Origin: Hippopus hippopus
Taxonomy: Eukaryota; Mollusca; Bivalvia; Cardiida; Cardiidae
DNA length: 64,000 bases
Direction: 5' to 3'
Assembly (NCBI GenBank): GCA_946811185.2
Contig: OX328096.1
Location: 50,234,252 to 50,298,251 of the forward strand
This document shows, in pieces, positions 31,233-41,937 of this stretch. Positions within the stretch are counted from its first letter, which is position 1. Each line of letters opens with the position of its first letter. Made by a program: the position numbers and the translations under genes. The notes below the pieces were generated by a model that was given only the letters and a program-made list of their open reading frames with translations, did not search any database and was not told the origin of the DNA.

Positions 31233-31259
31233 GAGTAAAGTGGATGATACATTTGTTTA

Positions 31260-31310
31260 GAAGGCAGTGGAGCGGTACAGGACCATCATGGCCCTCTTGT
31301 TGTGGCAAGC
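31260..31310 (+). repeat. terminal hairpin of an array-type element
   Basis: GCAGTGGAGCGGTACAGGAC, then CATCATGGCCCTCTTGTTG, resembles the right ends at 14290-14325 and 25566-25587. No array is left beside it. Confidence 0.6.
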
Positions 31311-31446
31311 AATTTCTTTATTTTATTTCAATATCTCCTCATGTGTTCCTGTGTTCTTGGTATTTTATATTTTACAAGGATATTGGCAGGATCATCTCCT
31401 CCAATACCAAATATATACATGTATGATCCATGCTCTTGCAAAAGGG

Positions 31447-31612
31447 TTTCGACAATGATTATGTGGGAAAGCAGCCAGTGGCTTGGAAAGAAAATTGTGC
31501 AGAGTACTGGTAAAAGAGACTCCAGGAAAGCATGGATAGGTGCACTGGCCGCCGCGATATAACTGAAATAATGTGGAAAACGGCGTTAAACACCATACAA
31601 TCAATCAATCAA
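31447..31612 (+). mobile_element. SINE-2, 5'-truncated, with target duplication
   Basis: TCTTGCAAAAGGG occurs at 31434-31446 and 31613-31625. The copy starts inside the body (TTTCGACAATGATTATGTGG) and ends CATACAATCAATCAATCAA. 5' truncation plus duplication is the usual mark of reverse transcription at the target. Confidence 0.93.
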
Positions 31613-31819
31613 TCTTGCAAAAGGGGGTTTAGTGCATCCTCACGATATATTATACCAAGCAAGTTGTCACATAATTATGGATCCATAAAAACATTATGTC
31701 TTACAACCAACAGAATCATTGGGTAGAGTGTTCCTCGGAAGTGCAGAAAATTTACAAAAAGCAAAAAGTTTCATACTGATCAGGCTGAAATGGATTGATA
31801 CTTTTTGCATGGGGATTAA

Positions 31820-32042
31820 CCCTTTACCACACAGTCCCGAGTTTTAACAACCCTGAGTAACTGAGATCTTACGAAAACATCGTGGGAAAAGGAGAAAATG
31901 CTGGTAAGCAGCATTTTCTCCTTTTCACACAAGGTTTTCTACCTATTCAAGGACAAATACTATCTTTTTAAAAACATTTGAATTGTTGTCTTTAAACTCT
32001 TTCAATATGGATGAGTCCAAAATTTTACTGTGTGGTAAAGGG
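31820..32042 (+). mobile_element. TTAA-A MITE inside the family-G copy
   Basis: TTAA at 31816-31819 and 32043-32046. The core centre is CTGGTAAGCAG. Confidence 0.92.
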
Positions 32043-32186
32043 TTAAATCTTGTTTTCAAAGAGCATGGCTCATATCAGGTACCCAGAGGTTTTCCCTCCC
32101 AATGAATTAATCCTTGAGATGGGCATCAAATTTACCTTACTATTGGTATATATGAGATTTTTTTCAAAGAGAAAGTTGCATGCTTT

Positions 32187-32420
32187 GACTCTTCACAAAA
32201 AAATCTTACGTTTGATCAACCCTAAAATTGATAGCTTTTGAAAGCATTGTGAGAAAAGGAGAAAATCCTGGAACCCTGCATTTTCTCCTTTCCCCACATT
32301 TTTTTTTCTACCTTTTGAAAGACAAAATTTAATCTTATCTTTTAAAAACACACCTAATTTGTTAAATTCTGCAATTATTTCAATTTGGACAAGTCCAAAA
32401 TTTTGTTGTTTGGTTAAGAG
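32187..32420 (+). mobile_element. TTAA-A MITE
   Basis: TTAA at 32421-32424; the left site is lost. Core AAAATCCTGGAACCCTGCAT. Confidence 0.85.
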
Positions 32421-32554
32421 TTAAGAGTAACACAGAACCATAAACATTTTGACGGAAAGCTGACTGAAAAGGCTAAAACAGATATTTTTTTTTTTCTAAT
32501 TCATCTTTCTATTGTTTTATGAACACATTTTTATATGTACAATGCCAAATAAAT

Positions 32555-32655
32555 GACACAGAGTAGATCCCAGATCAGACTGCATGTTTTGTGCAGTATG
32601 ATCTTGATGTGCACCTGTCAGTAAGGCAACTAAGGCATTCTAAAGGTTTTCCTGA
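32555..32655 (+). mobile_element. TTAA-B MITE core
   Basis: GAGTAGATCCCAGATCAGAC ... GTGCAGTATGATCTTGATG. Flanks are degenerate. Confidence 0.65.
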
Positions 32656-32804
32656 TCAATCATCTGATCACTGATCAATTACTGGTTGTTACTATGGTAA
32701 CATTGTCAGACCAATAAAAATACTTTTCATGTACAAAATGTGCAATCTGATGCTAGATCTGCTTCATCAAGCATTATTGCACAGGTCCATGTGAAATTGT
32801 TTAA

Positions 32805-33001
32805 CTTTTTACCAAACAACAAGGTATTAGATTTGTCCAAATTGAAGCATTTGCAGAGGACAAATAAATATAATTCAAATTGTTTATGTTTGAAAGGGAA
32901 GAAAACATTGCCCGAAATGGAGGAAATGCTTTTTCACCCAATGTTTTTCAGTTACCACCTATGTCAGGGGTTGGTAAAACTGAGAATTGTTTTGTGTGGG
33001 G
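32805..33001 (-). mobile_element. TTAA-A MITE with a damaged core
   Basis: TTAA at 32801-32804 and 33002-33005. The palindrome is reduced to GAGGAAATGCTTTTTCACCC. Confidence 0.82.
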
Positions 33002-33005
33002 TTAA

Positions 33006-34283
33006 GTCAAGTGTTTATGCAAAGTTTTTTAAGATTTTGTTAAAATGAATACTAAACTGTTTTCTTTAGCCTACAGGCTTTAATGTAAATTTTGAAACAG
33101 TTGTTCAAATTTCTTTAAATTTTCCTAACATGCTTTCAAACATATTTGACTGATGTACAAAATATTACTGTTTTTCAAATGTTGTGGGAATAGGGGTGAT
33201 AGCTTGTTTCAAGTTGTTATCCATTTCCATGAGTGTTTTCCATTATGGTAACCACTGAACAACAATGGTTTTAATTTTTTCTCTCCATTCTTTTCCTTGT
33301 GATTTGTACCAGTATCTGAGAAGCCTAGAATGTAAGCCTATGCAGTTAAGGGTATTTGACAATTTTATGGCCATTTTGGGCCTAAAATACCATGATAGGG
33401 ATAATTGTATGATGATATATGGTCAGATTTATGTTGATATCTGCATGTTAAAGTACAGTACATTATGAACAATAAATCATGCTTATTTGACCAGACTCAT
33501 AGGGGGATTTATGAATAATAAATCATGCACTTGCCCTAAGCACCATCTGTCATAGTTTTTATCATTTTTCAATTGATTCATAAAATGTGAAATGTGAAGT
33601 GAATCTTTTGATCTGAATATTGTTTTCAGTATTGTATTATGTTTCTACTGGAATCTGACAAAGAAAATAAATGCTCAAAAAAGAATTTTAACCAATGAAA
33701 CAACAAGACGAAATCGCCAAAATAATTTGAAAATCCAATACCAAATTTTATTGGTTACTCATGTCATGTTCACTTATTTAGACTTGCAAAAGAAGTAAAT
33801 TACTGTTGCATTTTATGCCCAAATTGTATGCATGGGAGGTATAAAAAAGAAATTTATAGGGGCTTAATTCCCTTTTGAAAATGGATAATCAATCAATATT
33901 AGTGGTCAACATGAGTATTTTGTTTTTTACTGAGGTTGATAATTTTGTAACTCCTCCCACTGGCTATGATGTGTTTAATACACTGTTAAAAATTCTGTTA
34001 CATATTACAAAAAAAAATCATTTTGCCAGTCCCTCAAGAATGATCACAGCACAGTTGATAATATATATGTAATTATTTGTCTTGACGTTGTTATGGTCAT
34101 TTACTTTGGTTAAATTGTCTTTACATACTGTAGGTTATTTATTTAGAGCTAATTTCAAAACTTGGTATGAAAAATCCAGCATTGAAAGTATTTCTTACTG
34201 CTATATTTGAAAGCCTGAGGTTCTACGATATTGAATCATATATCTCTAGCATTTCCTTCTGGACTGCATTCAGTGCAGGATGC
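33006..34283. other. unassigned stretch
   Basis: A faint TTAA-A-like GTTGTGGGAATAGGGG lies near 33182. The word AATAATAAATCATGC... occurs twice (33468-33485, 33511-33528), a small direct repeat. No gene supported. Confidence 0.45.
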
Positions 34284-34287
34284 TTAA

Positions 34288-34385
34288 CCATTTACCAAAC
34301 AACAAAATTTCAGACCTGTCCAAATTAAAAGCATTTGCAGACAACAAATTGCATGTGGCACAATTGATGGCATCTCTGGATGAAG
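34288..34385 (-). mobile_element. TTAA-A MITE, left half
   Basis: TTAA at 34284-34287. CATTTACCAAACAACAAAAT through GGCACAATTGATGGC; the palindrome is absent. Confidence 0.8.
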
Positions 34386-36239
34386 CAAGAAGTCACATAT
34401 TATTGGTAATTAATAAGGAGGTGGGAACCTCTTGGTTATTTATGTATCCAGACACTTGGACTCATTAATCCTTTGCCAATGATAGACAGACCTTGATGCA
34501 TCAACCACAGAGCAGTAATTTTGAAATAAAAATATTTTTTTTAGAAACAGTAAAATAAATCAGAATTGAAAATTTTCTTAGTGTTGGTCATTGTTCCCAT
34601 AAGTATTTTTTTCATGTGAATTATATTTGCATATACGGATATTTTTATTTTAACTTTCCTTAATTTGAGTCTCATTTTCATAAGATGTCATGGGGTTACT
34701 TTGTTAATAATTTATGGGTACGTCAGCATAGAGTAAGAAATAAGATTGTAAACATGAAAAGAAATTAAATACCCTTATTTGTGTTTTAATGAGGAAAACT
34801 GTCAGAATACCTTTTGATGAGTACAATTTGGTGTACTGGCAGATTTTGCTGTATATGACATGTATTTTATATAATCTCAAATGATTATACCAAAGGTGTC
34901 AGTTGCAAGATTTAGAGTTTCAAATTTAGAGGAAATTTTGATCATAAAGGGGTAAGTTTTTTCAGCTCGGTTTTTGTCATACATTATGATCCTTTGTCAA
35001 GAAGAAGGTGTTTGAAAACAGTTTTGCCCACACTGATTTTTTCATTTTTCATTCTTTCAGACACAAATGCTAATATGTATTTTGAGCATCATACTTTATC
35101 TTATGCAATTTTTTTGCTGTAAAAATCAGTCAGTGTTACTAAAACCTGCAGGTGTTTTATCACTCCATTAAGACTTCTGAGGTTCCTGTACTCAGCATCT
35201 CTGTTGATAATAATTTTGAAAATTAGCAATTGTCTTGTAAATAGTGATATGCTTCCATATATTTAATACCTACAGAGTACAGTACATGTTGTGTTGTGTG
35301 ATTTTCTTTTTATTTTAATCTGTTTAGTAGCAAAGCCCTTTAAAGGGAGTTTTTTTTTTTCCATAATCCAGTGCCTGGGCAATGTTTTCTATTTCTGATC
35401 CAGTGCTGGGTTATAGGGTAGTTCTAGTCAGGTTCTGTAGTTTCTCAGGCTACAAGTTTTTGGTGTCCTAAAATAAAAGTTTGGAAAGGTTGAAGCTACT
35501 GTCAAGAATACATGCATTCTATGGCAGCTTGTTTATCTGTTGGTATCATTCATTACCTGATACCATTTTAGTAATTTGTTTCAAAGAATTTGTTTGATAT
35601 CAACTAAGCTTTCCCTCTATTGGTACATGTTTATATTCTGACAAAGTCTACATACAAGATGACATGTGAAAGATTTTTGTGCAAAACAGGTAGTTTCTTC
35701 ACATGACTGTACTGTTGACCATCAGCTCTTTTCTTTAAGTTCTACACCAGACCAGAATTATTTACATTTATCACATGAAACCGCCTCCAGCCGTGAATTA
35801 AACCCTTAACTTATTTTGATAATACACTAGTGTATTATTGTTTTTTGGGTCCCAATACTGGTTATTTTTGTAGTTGTGAGCATGTGATGCCAGCCAAACC
35901 AGCTGCAGCATGTGCAGGAATTTGTACTACTGCACCATTTCACAGAAAAATGACGTCTTTGTTGCTAAGACGTATATGTGCTGAAAGATACTATGATTTT
36001 CATGTTCAGTAAAACAAGAAATGCAGCATAAGTAATTTAAAGTCGAGAAAATCATGGAAATAGTTGGATTTACCCCCTAATTTAAACTACTTCATTCTAT
36101 TTTTGATATGAATATCACAGAGCTATCTTCTTGTACATGTACACATTTCAAGCCGAACTACATCTGTAAACATGGATCTTTAAACGGTATATAGGTTGAA
36201 GGTGATGATGGAGGATACATATTTGTCTTTCATTCATTT
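34386..36239. other. repeat-poor stretch
   Basis: No TTAA-type MITE was recognised across about 1.9 kb. A perfect 20-bp palindrome ATAATACACTAGTGTATTAT is at 35819-35838. A 60-residue frame near 35830 lacks domain features. Confidence 0.45.
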
Positions 36240-36244
36240 TATGT

Positions 36245-36412
36245 GATAAATAGAATCTCACATTCATGTTTATGTACTATCATTTTTATCAAACTCATTG
36301 ACTTAAATGTATATGATGCTCACCAAGGCTCACATCATATAATTTGAGTCAACGAGTTTGATAAAAATTATAATACATAAACACTCATGTAAGATCCCCT
36401 ATTTGTCTTTTT
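36245..36412. mobile_element. foldback element K
   Basis: Left arm ATGTTTATGTACTATCATTT...ATCAAACTCATTGACTTAAA and right arm TTTGAGTCAACGAGTTTGAT...ATACATAAACACTCAT are imperfectly complementary over about 70 bp. The loop lies near CTCACCAAGGCTCA. Confidence 0.75.
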
Positions 36413-36680
36413 TCCTATATAATTTTTTTGCTCAAGTTACCAACAAGTGATGCTAAGGGCCATAAGTTTCAGCACCAGTATTTCAGACATCTGTCGAGTA
36501 AAAAGAAAACATTTGAATTTTTTTCTTTTTGATTTTTAGGTGGTCAGGGCACACTGTGGTAAAAATTGTCTATCTGGAATAAGTTCCATGTTTAGCTCAG
36601 ATGTCATGCTGCAGAACAGTGTAAATTGCTTGCAGATAGGGGAGGCCAGGGAACCCTTTGTTACCCCGGCTAAACCTAAA

Positions 36681-37283
36681 GGCTTGGTCAGACCGGCTAA
36701 CGGATATGTAACGGTGGGAAAACGGACAAAAACATGCAGAATTTGGTTATCCGGTGACAAAATTCATCTTCTCTGTCGCTCGAGGCTCACGCGATTGGTG
36801 TGCGAAGCGAAGAAGCCACACAGTGACTGCATGAGTACCGCACATGTAACGGAAAAAACGCATGTTTACCGGATATGTACCGGATAATAAACGGTCTATT
36901 AACGGATATCACCGTACGAGTAACGGACTTGTACCGGATAAAACGGAAGTACAATGCATGAGAACCGGACAAAATGTTCTTCCAACGTACGATGAACGGA
37001 AATGTACCGAACACCAATGTACGAGGAACGTACCAGACACAAGACATGCCGAGGGTATAAATAGACAGATGCATCCAAAGTCTGTCATTTGCATGTCTCT
37101 GTCCGTTTTGTCCAGTGGAAATTTTGAACATGCTCAAAACTTCCCACCAGATGGAACGGACATCACCTGACGTCGCCGGACAAGTAGCGTATTCACTGGA
37201 CAAGAAAAGGACATAAAACGGATACGAACGGACACCATGATTTTTTTTCCATTACTTGTCCGTTAGCTCAGTGTGACCAAGCC
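36681..37283. mobile_element. CpG-rich TTAA-type element L, 603 bp
   Basis: The ends are GGCTTGGTCAGACCGGCTAA and (reverse complement of the right) GGCTTGGTCACACTGAGCTA, both then CGG. TTAA follows on the right (37284-37287); the left has TAAA (36677-36680). About 15 CGGA words lie on the plus strand against 3 TCCG, many as ACCGGAT or AACGGA. The termini resemble those of element I. The overlapping open frames on both strands look like by-products of the CGGA-rich composition. Confidence 0.75.
37056..37063 (+). promoter_or_regulatory. possible TATA box inside element L
   Basis: TATAAATA stands out in a CpG-rich context (CCGAGGG-TATAAATA-GACAG). No transcript or downstream gene supports it, so this is only a candidate. 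Confidence 0.25.
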
Positions 37284-37375
37284 TTAACAGATATTTATAG
37301 TCTAGAAAAAAGACCCCAATACCGATAATTGCAAATTCAACATTGCTAAAGGCTTGTCCAGAATGACTCTGAGCA

Positions 37376-37490
37376 AAGCAGACAGTGAATGCACTGATCA
37401 AACATATAACTGTAAATACAATACACTTTGTGTAGTCTGATCCTGGTTTACATTGACCACAAAGGTAGCTAAACTTGTTGAATTAACCCA
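37376..37490 (+). mobile_element. TTAA-B remnant
   Basis: GTGTAGTCTGATCCTGGTTT and ACATTGACCACAAAGGTAGC match the right half of the core and its flank. Confidence 0.5.
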
Positions 37491-38698
37491 TAGGGATAAA
37501 TGAAATGGCTGTATCTTTGGTTCCCTAATTTAGTATTGTGTCTTTGTTCTGGAACCTTGTCAGATAACAGGTTGTTTACCTATTAAACAGTTATCATTGG
37601 CTGGTAAACAGCCATGTTTGATAACTACCTCATTTGTGCCTGAGCAAACCTTTCACCCAATACAAATTTGAGCAGTTTTCTAAATAGATTAACTGTGAGA
37701 AATTGTACATGAAAGGTTGTGGCAGATAATTTATTATCACTTTGGTAGGACAACAATGATGATTTGTTTATCACTTTATTGTATTACACAGTCGGAGAGT
37801 GTAGGTCTTGACTTGAACTAATTTATGGATGAAAAAAATTTTGACATATGGTTGGGTGTAAAGCGTGGGTCATACCCATTCCTGAAAAAATCAATTTATT
37901 TAGATATGGTCAAACTTGATTTAGAAGGTCAATTTCACGTTTTGTTGATAGTAAAAGTATGATGAAAAGCTCCAGTAGAAAATATAATTATCATAGTGTC
38001 CTGGAACACATCAATTGATGATTTCTACCAGTTATTGCCATACAAAATATGCCTTTTTGTGGTCTTGCAGTCTTTTACAGCTTATGAAACATGGTTGCAA
38101 TGATTCCCATAGAATTCACAAATGTTTTTTTTTTCAGTGTTTCTTTAACATATTTCTCGTTGGTATGAGTAGCCCCATGCCAGTTGGAACAGAGTGAACT
38201 GTTGGTTAGACCCTGTCAGTCCTCTCAACTCTTCTCTTTGTCAGCCTGTCTGTCTGTTTGGCCATCTGAATATGAGCCTGTCAAATACTTAAAAACAATT
38301 AGAATCACGGTCGTTCACAGTACTTACTGAAATGGAACAAAACGGTTTCGGATGAATCACGTAGTGCGAAATTAGCAAAAATTGAAAAAGAAAAGTTACT
38401 GGTCAGCGGCCATTACATAGGGTTGGTTGGTTCACCTGAAATACAGGTATTTTTTTCTGGTGTGATAAGGAGTCATCACAAATTACCCTAATTTTTGGGT
38501 GACAACTTTGATCATTTTCCACACACAAAATCTAAATTCTGATACAAGGAGTTACTGCTAATGCTGACATTGCTAATGTCTAAAGTCTGACTTCAATGGT
38601 TATTTTTGTGGAATGTGGACTAGAAGCTATTTCATAGGGCATTCAGTAACTCATTATATTCCTGCAGACTGACACTTTGTAGCATACAGCCGACTTCT
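37491..38698. other. unassigned stretch
   Basis: No repeat or coding exon recognised. Confidence 0.45.
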
Positions 38699-38700
38699 TC

Positions 38701-38914
38701 AGCTCTTTACCAAACAATAAAATTTATGACCTCTCCAAGTTGAACAAATTTTGGAAACGTCAAAAAAAAAATGACTCATAATTGTAATTTGGTTTGTGAA
38801 ATATTGTGGGAAAATGAAAAAATGCTAGTTACCCACATTTTCTTCTTTTCCTACTATATTTTCAAAAGCCTTCTCCCCCTGTGTCATTAAGAGTGGGGTT
38901 GTTTTGAAAAAGGG
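38701..38914 (-). mobile_element. TTAA-A MITE
   Basis: TTAA at 38915-38918. The left end AGCTCTTTACCAAACAATAA has lost its TTAA. The arms have diverged (GGGAAAATGAAAAAATGC). Confidence 0.85.
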
Positions 38915-38918
38915 TTAA

Positions 38919-39635
38919 AAATTATTAGCTATATGAAAAACATAAATGATGAACTGTTATCTTGTCAAGAAGTATTTGCCTTTATCATGGTAGTATTATC
39001 TCAATTTATTTTGACCATCCATAATTTACAAAGGTGCTGTTTCCGGAGGTAGATTTCAACAATAATAGTTGTCTACTGGGGACTAGAATTGTCCAAAGCT
39101 CACTCAGAAGGCATTCTGTCTATACATGATTTTCAGGTTACAAAGTTCATAAACTGTACAGGGTTTCTGGAATGGTTACTATAGAAATTGATATGAACCA
39201 ACTGCTTAGATTCTATTGGATTTTTAAGTTAGCAAGCCAAGTAGAAAATGCATTTGACAGCAAACAACGCTCACACACAATAACTGTTAAGTGATACTTT
39301 GTGCGGAAGAGATCTTCTTTATGTTAACCTATCACTAACTATTCGTTCAAGTAGTTCCTTTGTGCAAACGTAAATGCTCAAATAACTTTCAAATCAGCTT
39401 TATTGAAAAAATTTTCATCACTTGGATTTTATCGAATCAACAATTTGGGCTGTGGAGGATTCATACATCAAAGTTGACAGAACATAAAATGATTCGGAAA
39501 TGTTTGTAAAGGGCATATAAAGATATTTACTTTTATTTGGTGTATATTGATAAGACCTTTGGTCAGTTCAGAAAGTTGTTGGGATAAAAACATTGTGTCA
39601 CAGTCATGGATACAAATCACTTTACTACCTGTGTC
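38919..39635. other. unassigned stretch
   Basis: Nothing recognised. Confidence 0.4.
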
Positions 39636-39639
39636 TTAA

Positions 39640-39860
39640 CTCTTTACCAAACGACAAAATTTTAGACTTGTCCAAATTGAAAGCATTTGCAGATGACAAA
39701 ATAAATGTGACTGAAAAATTGAAATTTGTGTTTGGAAGGGTAGAAAACATTGTGGGAAAAGGTGAAAATGCTGGATTCCAGCATTTTCTCCTTTTCCCAC
39801 AATGTTTTCAAAAGGCTTCTTTCTCAGGGTTGTTAAAACTTGGGATTGTGTGGTAAAGAG
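39640..39860 (-). mobile_element. TTAA-A MITE, well preserved
   Basis: TTAA at 39636-39639 and 39861-39864; a 221-bp body. The centre is CTGGATTCCAG, a variant that is still self-complementary in its arms. Confidence 0.94.
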
Positions 39861-39864
39861 TTAA

Positions 39865-40095
39865 CTCTTCACCAGGTGACACATATTTTTAGTCTTCCCT
39901 ATCAAAAGTATTTCCAGATGCATAATTAAATGTTGCTATAACTATGGGATTTGTTTTTGAAGCGGCAGAAGACATTTTGAAAAAATGGGATACTGGTGGC
40001 TAGCATGTTTTTCTAATGGCCAAGGATGTTTTCTAATTAAGCCTTCTTGAACCTTGGGATTGTAACATTATGAGATTGTTTGGCAAAGGATGTGT
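39865..40095 (-). mobile_element. TTAA-A MITE, worn, sharing a TTAA
   Basis: CTCTTCACCAGGTGACACAT starts right at the neighbour's TTAA. The core is heavily mutated (GGGATACTGGTGGCTAGCAT). The end GGCAAAGGATG is degraded. Confidence 0.75.
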
Positions 40096-40498
40096 GCTGA
40101 ACTTAATTTTAGTCGGGGTTGTTTTATTTTATGGGGCTTTGCAAAAGTTTCATAAACAAGCTTAACATATATAGTTTGTTGCATTTTTGCAAACTGATAA
40201 ATCAGCAAATGGAGAGTGCTTTTTAAGGATTTAAGAACCACTTTGCCTGTGTGTCTTTGTAAAAAAACATGTTTTCCCATAGTTTTTATCTTAATTTACA
40301 AAACATAATTATATGCTTTTGAAAATTTTTGAAGCTTTTGGGAATTTCTTGCACTATTGTACCAAAACTTGAGAAAAATTTTCTTGAAATTTCTTTATTT
40401 TTTTTCACTTTAGACTTGAAGTTTTATGTTTACATTCTAGTCATATTCTAGTCCATTTTTTAACAAAATAGTGATTTCATCATCACTGAATTGCAATT
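40096..40498. other. unassigned stretch
   Basis: Nothing recognised. Confidence 0.4.
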
Positions 40499-40502
40499 TT
40501 AA

Positions 40503-40710
40503 CCCTTTGGCTGCTGAGCGCAACTCCCAGACCTTTTGCGTACAGTGTAGATCAAGATCAGACAGCACAGAACGTGCTGTCTGATCTTTTATTTACACTG
40601 TCCGATAAAGACATAATTATTTTCCTCCAAAATATACCTTTGAAATAACAAATTTGGGGTCTCTATTATCGCCTTAAAAGTTTCATTTCAGTTATTTAGC
40701 AGGATAAGGG
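40503..40710 (+). mobile_element. TTAA-B palindromic MITE
   Basis: TTAA at 40499-40502 and 40711-40714. The palindrome GATCAGACAGCACAGAACGT / GCTGTCTGATC differs from other copies at a paired position (ACAGCAC against GTGCTGT), so the arms changed together. Confidence 0.9.
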
Positions 40711-40866
40711 TTAATACAAAAAAAAAGTTGTTGGATGAGTTATTATCTGGGAATCAGATAGATAGATGGTGGACATCAAGCTCTTCTTGAAACATCTCAT
40801 CAAACATTGAACAGAGACTTTCTAATATGATAAGCAGAGTAAAGGATTGAAGTAAAAGAAAGTTAA

Positions 40867-41087
40867 CCCTTTACCACACGGCAAAATTTAAGACCTATCC
40901 AAATTGAAAGCATTTGCAGATGACAATTTCATAGTGGCTCAAATGACGCAACTTTTCTTTGATAGGGTAGAAAACTTTGTGGGAAAAGGAGAAAATGCTG
41001 GTTACCAGCATTTTCTGCTTTTCCCACAATGTTTTCAAAAGGCCTCTTTTTTAGGGGCGTCAAAAGGCGTCATTGTGTGGTAAAGGG
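40867..41087 (-). mobile_element. TTAA-A MITE, well preserved
   Basis: TTAA at 40863-40866 and 41088-41091; a 221-bp body. The right arm has TTCTGCTTTTCCC in place of TTCTCCTTTTCCC. Confidence 0.94.
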
Positions 41088-41091
41088 TTAA

Positions 41092-41644
41092 GACAGTGTA
41101 CCAATAGGATTTTGTTTTTATGTGGCTCCCCTCCGTCACTCATGGTTTTGTGTTTGTTGATGGATTAGAACTTATGTACAAGAAAGATGTCTACAATAAA
41201 AGTGCTACAAGTCAACAGTTTTCAGATATTCAACTAGGAAGGGCATTGACATTGTGTTAAAGTTTAATTTTGTTGCTAATTATAGCCTTTAGTTCAACAT
41301 TTTATTCTCATTACACTCTCGATGGACTTTTAATAGATGGTTTGAACTCCAAATAGTTTTGTTATATGGAGACTTACTGGCTAAGACATATTGATAGTGT
41401 TCAAGTTTTTCTTATGCCTATGCTTTTTAAAAATCTGACATGGTTTTAGTGTAGTAAAGGAATTGTGAATGATGAAAAAGCCATGAAATTAATTTAAGAC
41501 ATGTAGGGATCAGTTACAGCTATGTCAAAGAATGTGTGTGATTTTCATGATGTGTCGATAAAAAAGAAATATTTTCCCAAGTGCTATAAACATACCTGAC
41601 AAATGGGTTGAAACAATAAACAGGATAAATATTTAAAAACAGCT
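41092..41644. other. region upstream of FAM149 exon 1
   Basis: No repeat or clear promoter element recognised. If exon 1 is the first exon, the promoter should lie here, but no CpG-rich or TATA signal stands out. Confidence 0.35.
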
Positions 41645-41659
41645 TAGGGTAGAGATCTA

Positions 41660-41937
41660 ATGGGAACAGAAGTGGCTGCAAGGCCACCTTTACCTCCGGG
41701 CTTGACCTTAGGGTCAAACTCCCAAGGTCCGGGAAAGAAAAAAAGAATAAGAGAAAGAACATTATCCAGCTCAGACCGTATTGGGAGTAGCTCAAGCTCT
41801 AGGTCTGGAAGACCAATTTATAGCAGAGATTATCATTTAAGAATTCAGGGAAATAAGTACAGTCTGTCTTCCGCAATTGTTTGCATCGGTGCTAAAATTC
41901 ACAGTAGATTGTCACCCTCCCCATCACAGGAAGCAAG
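41660..41937 (+). CDS. FAM149: FAM149 exon with the start codon
   Basis: The exon opens with ATG at 41660 and encodes a proline- then serine/arginine-rich stretch (MGTEVAARPPLPPGL..., SSSSSRSGRP). An in-frame TAG at 41645-41647 lies just upstream, so either this ATG is the initiator or a splice acceptor (CTTAG, 41643-41647) begins the exon. It ends in phase 2 at AAG|GTAGGC. Upstream non-coding exons cannot be excluded. The N-terminus is not conserved enough to assign alone; membership rests on splicing to the downstream exons. Confidence 0.75.

Larger units (their letters stand above)
31417..32075 (+). mobile_element. family-G MITE carrying a SINE and a TTAA-A copy
   Basis: Outer ends ATGATCCATGCTCTTGCAAA and AAGAGCATGGCTCATAT are those of family G. 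The middle blocks (TTATGGATCCATAAAA, GCAAAAAGTTTC) are in order. It is interrupted by SINE-2 (31447-31612) and TTAA-A (31820-32042). Confidence 0.85.

Noticed and set aside
35819..35838. A perfect 20-bp palindrome as a regulatory site
   Set aside because: A single AT-rich palindrome of this length can arise by chance in 64 kb of such DNA; no other support.
36540..37203. Overlapping open frames of 60-138 codons on both strands
   Set aside because: They coincide with the CGGA-rich element L, are arginine/threonine/serine-rich in every frame, and show no domain. Composition explains them.
41520..41795. A minus-strand 91-codon frame
   Set aside because: It is the antisense shadow of FAM149 exon 1.
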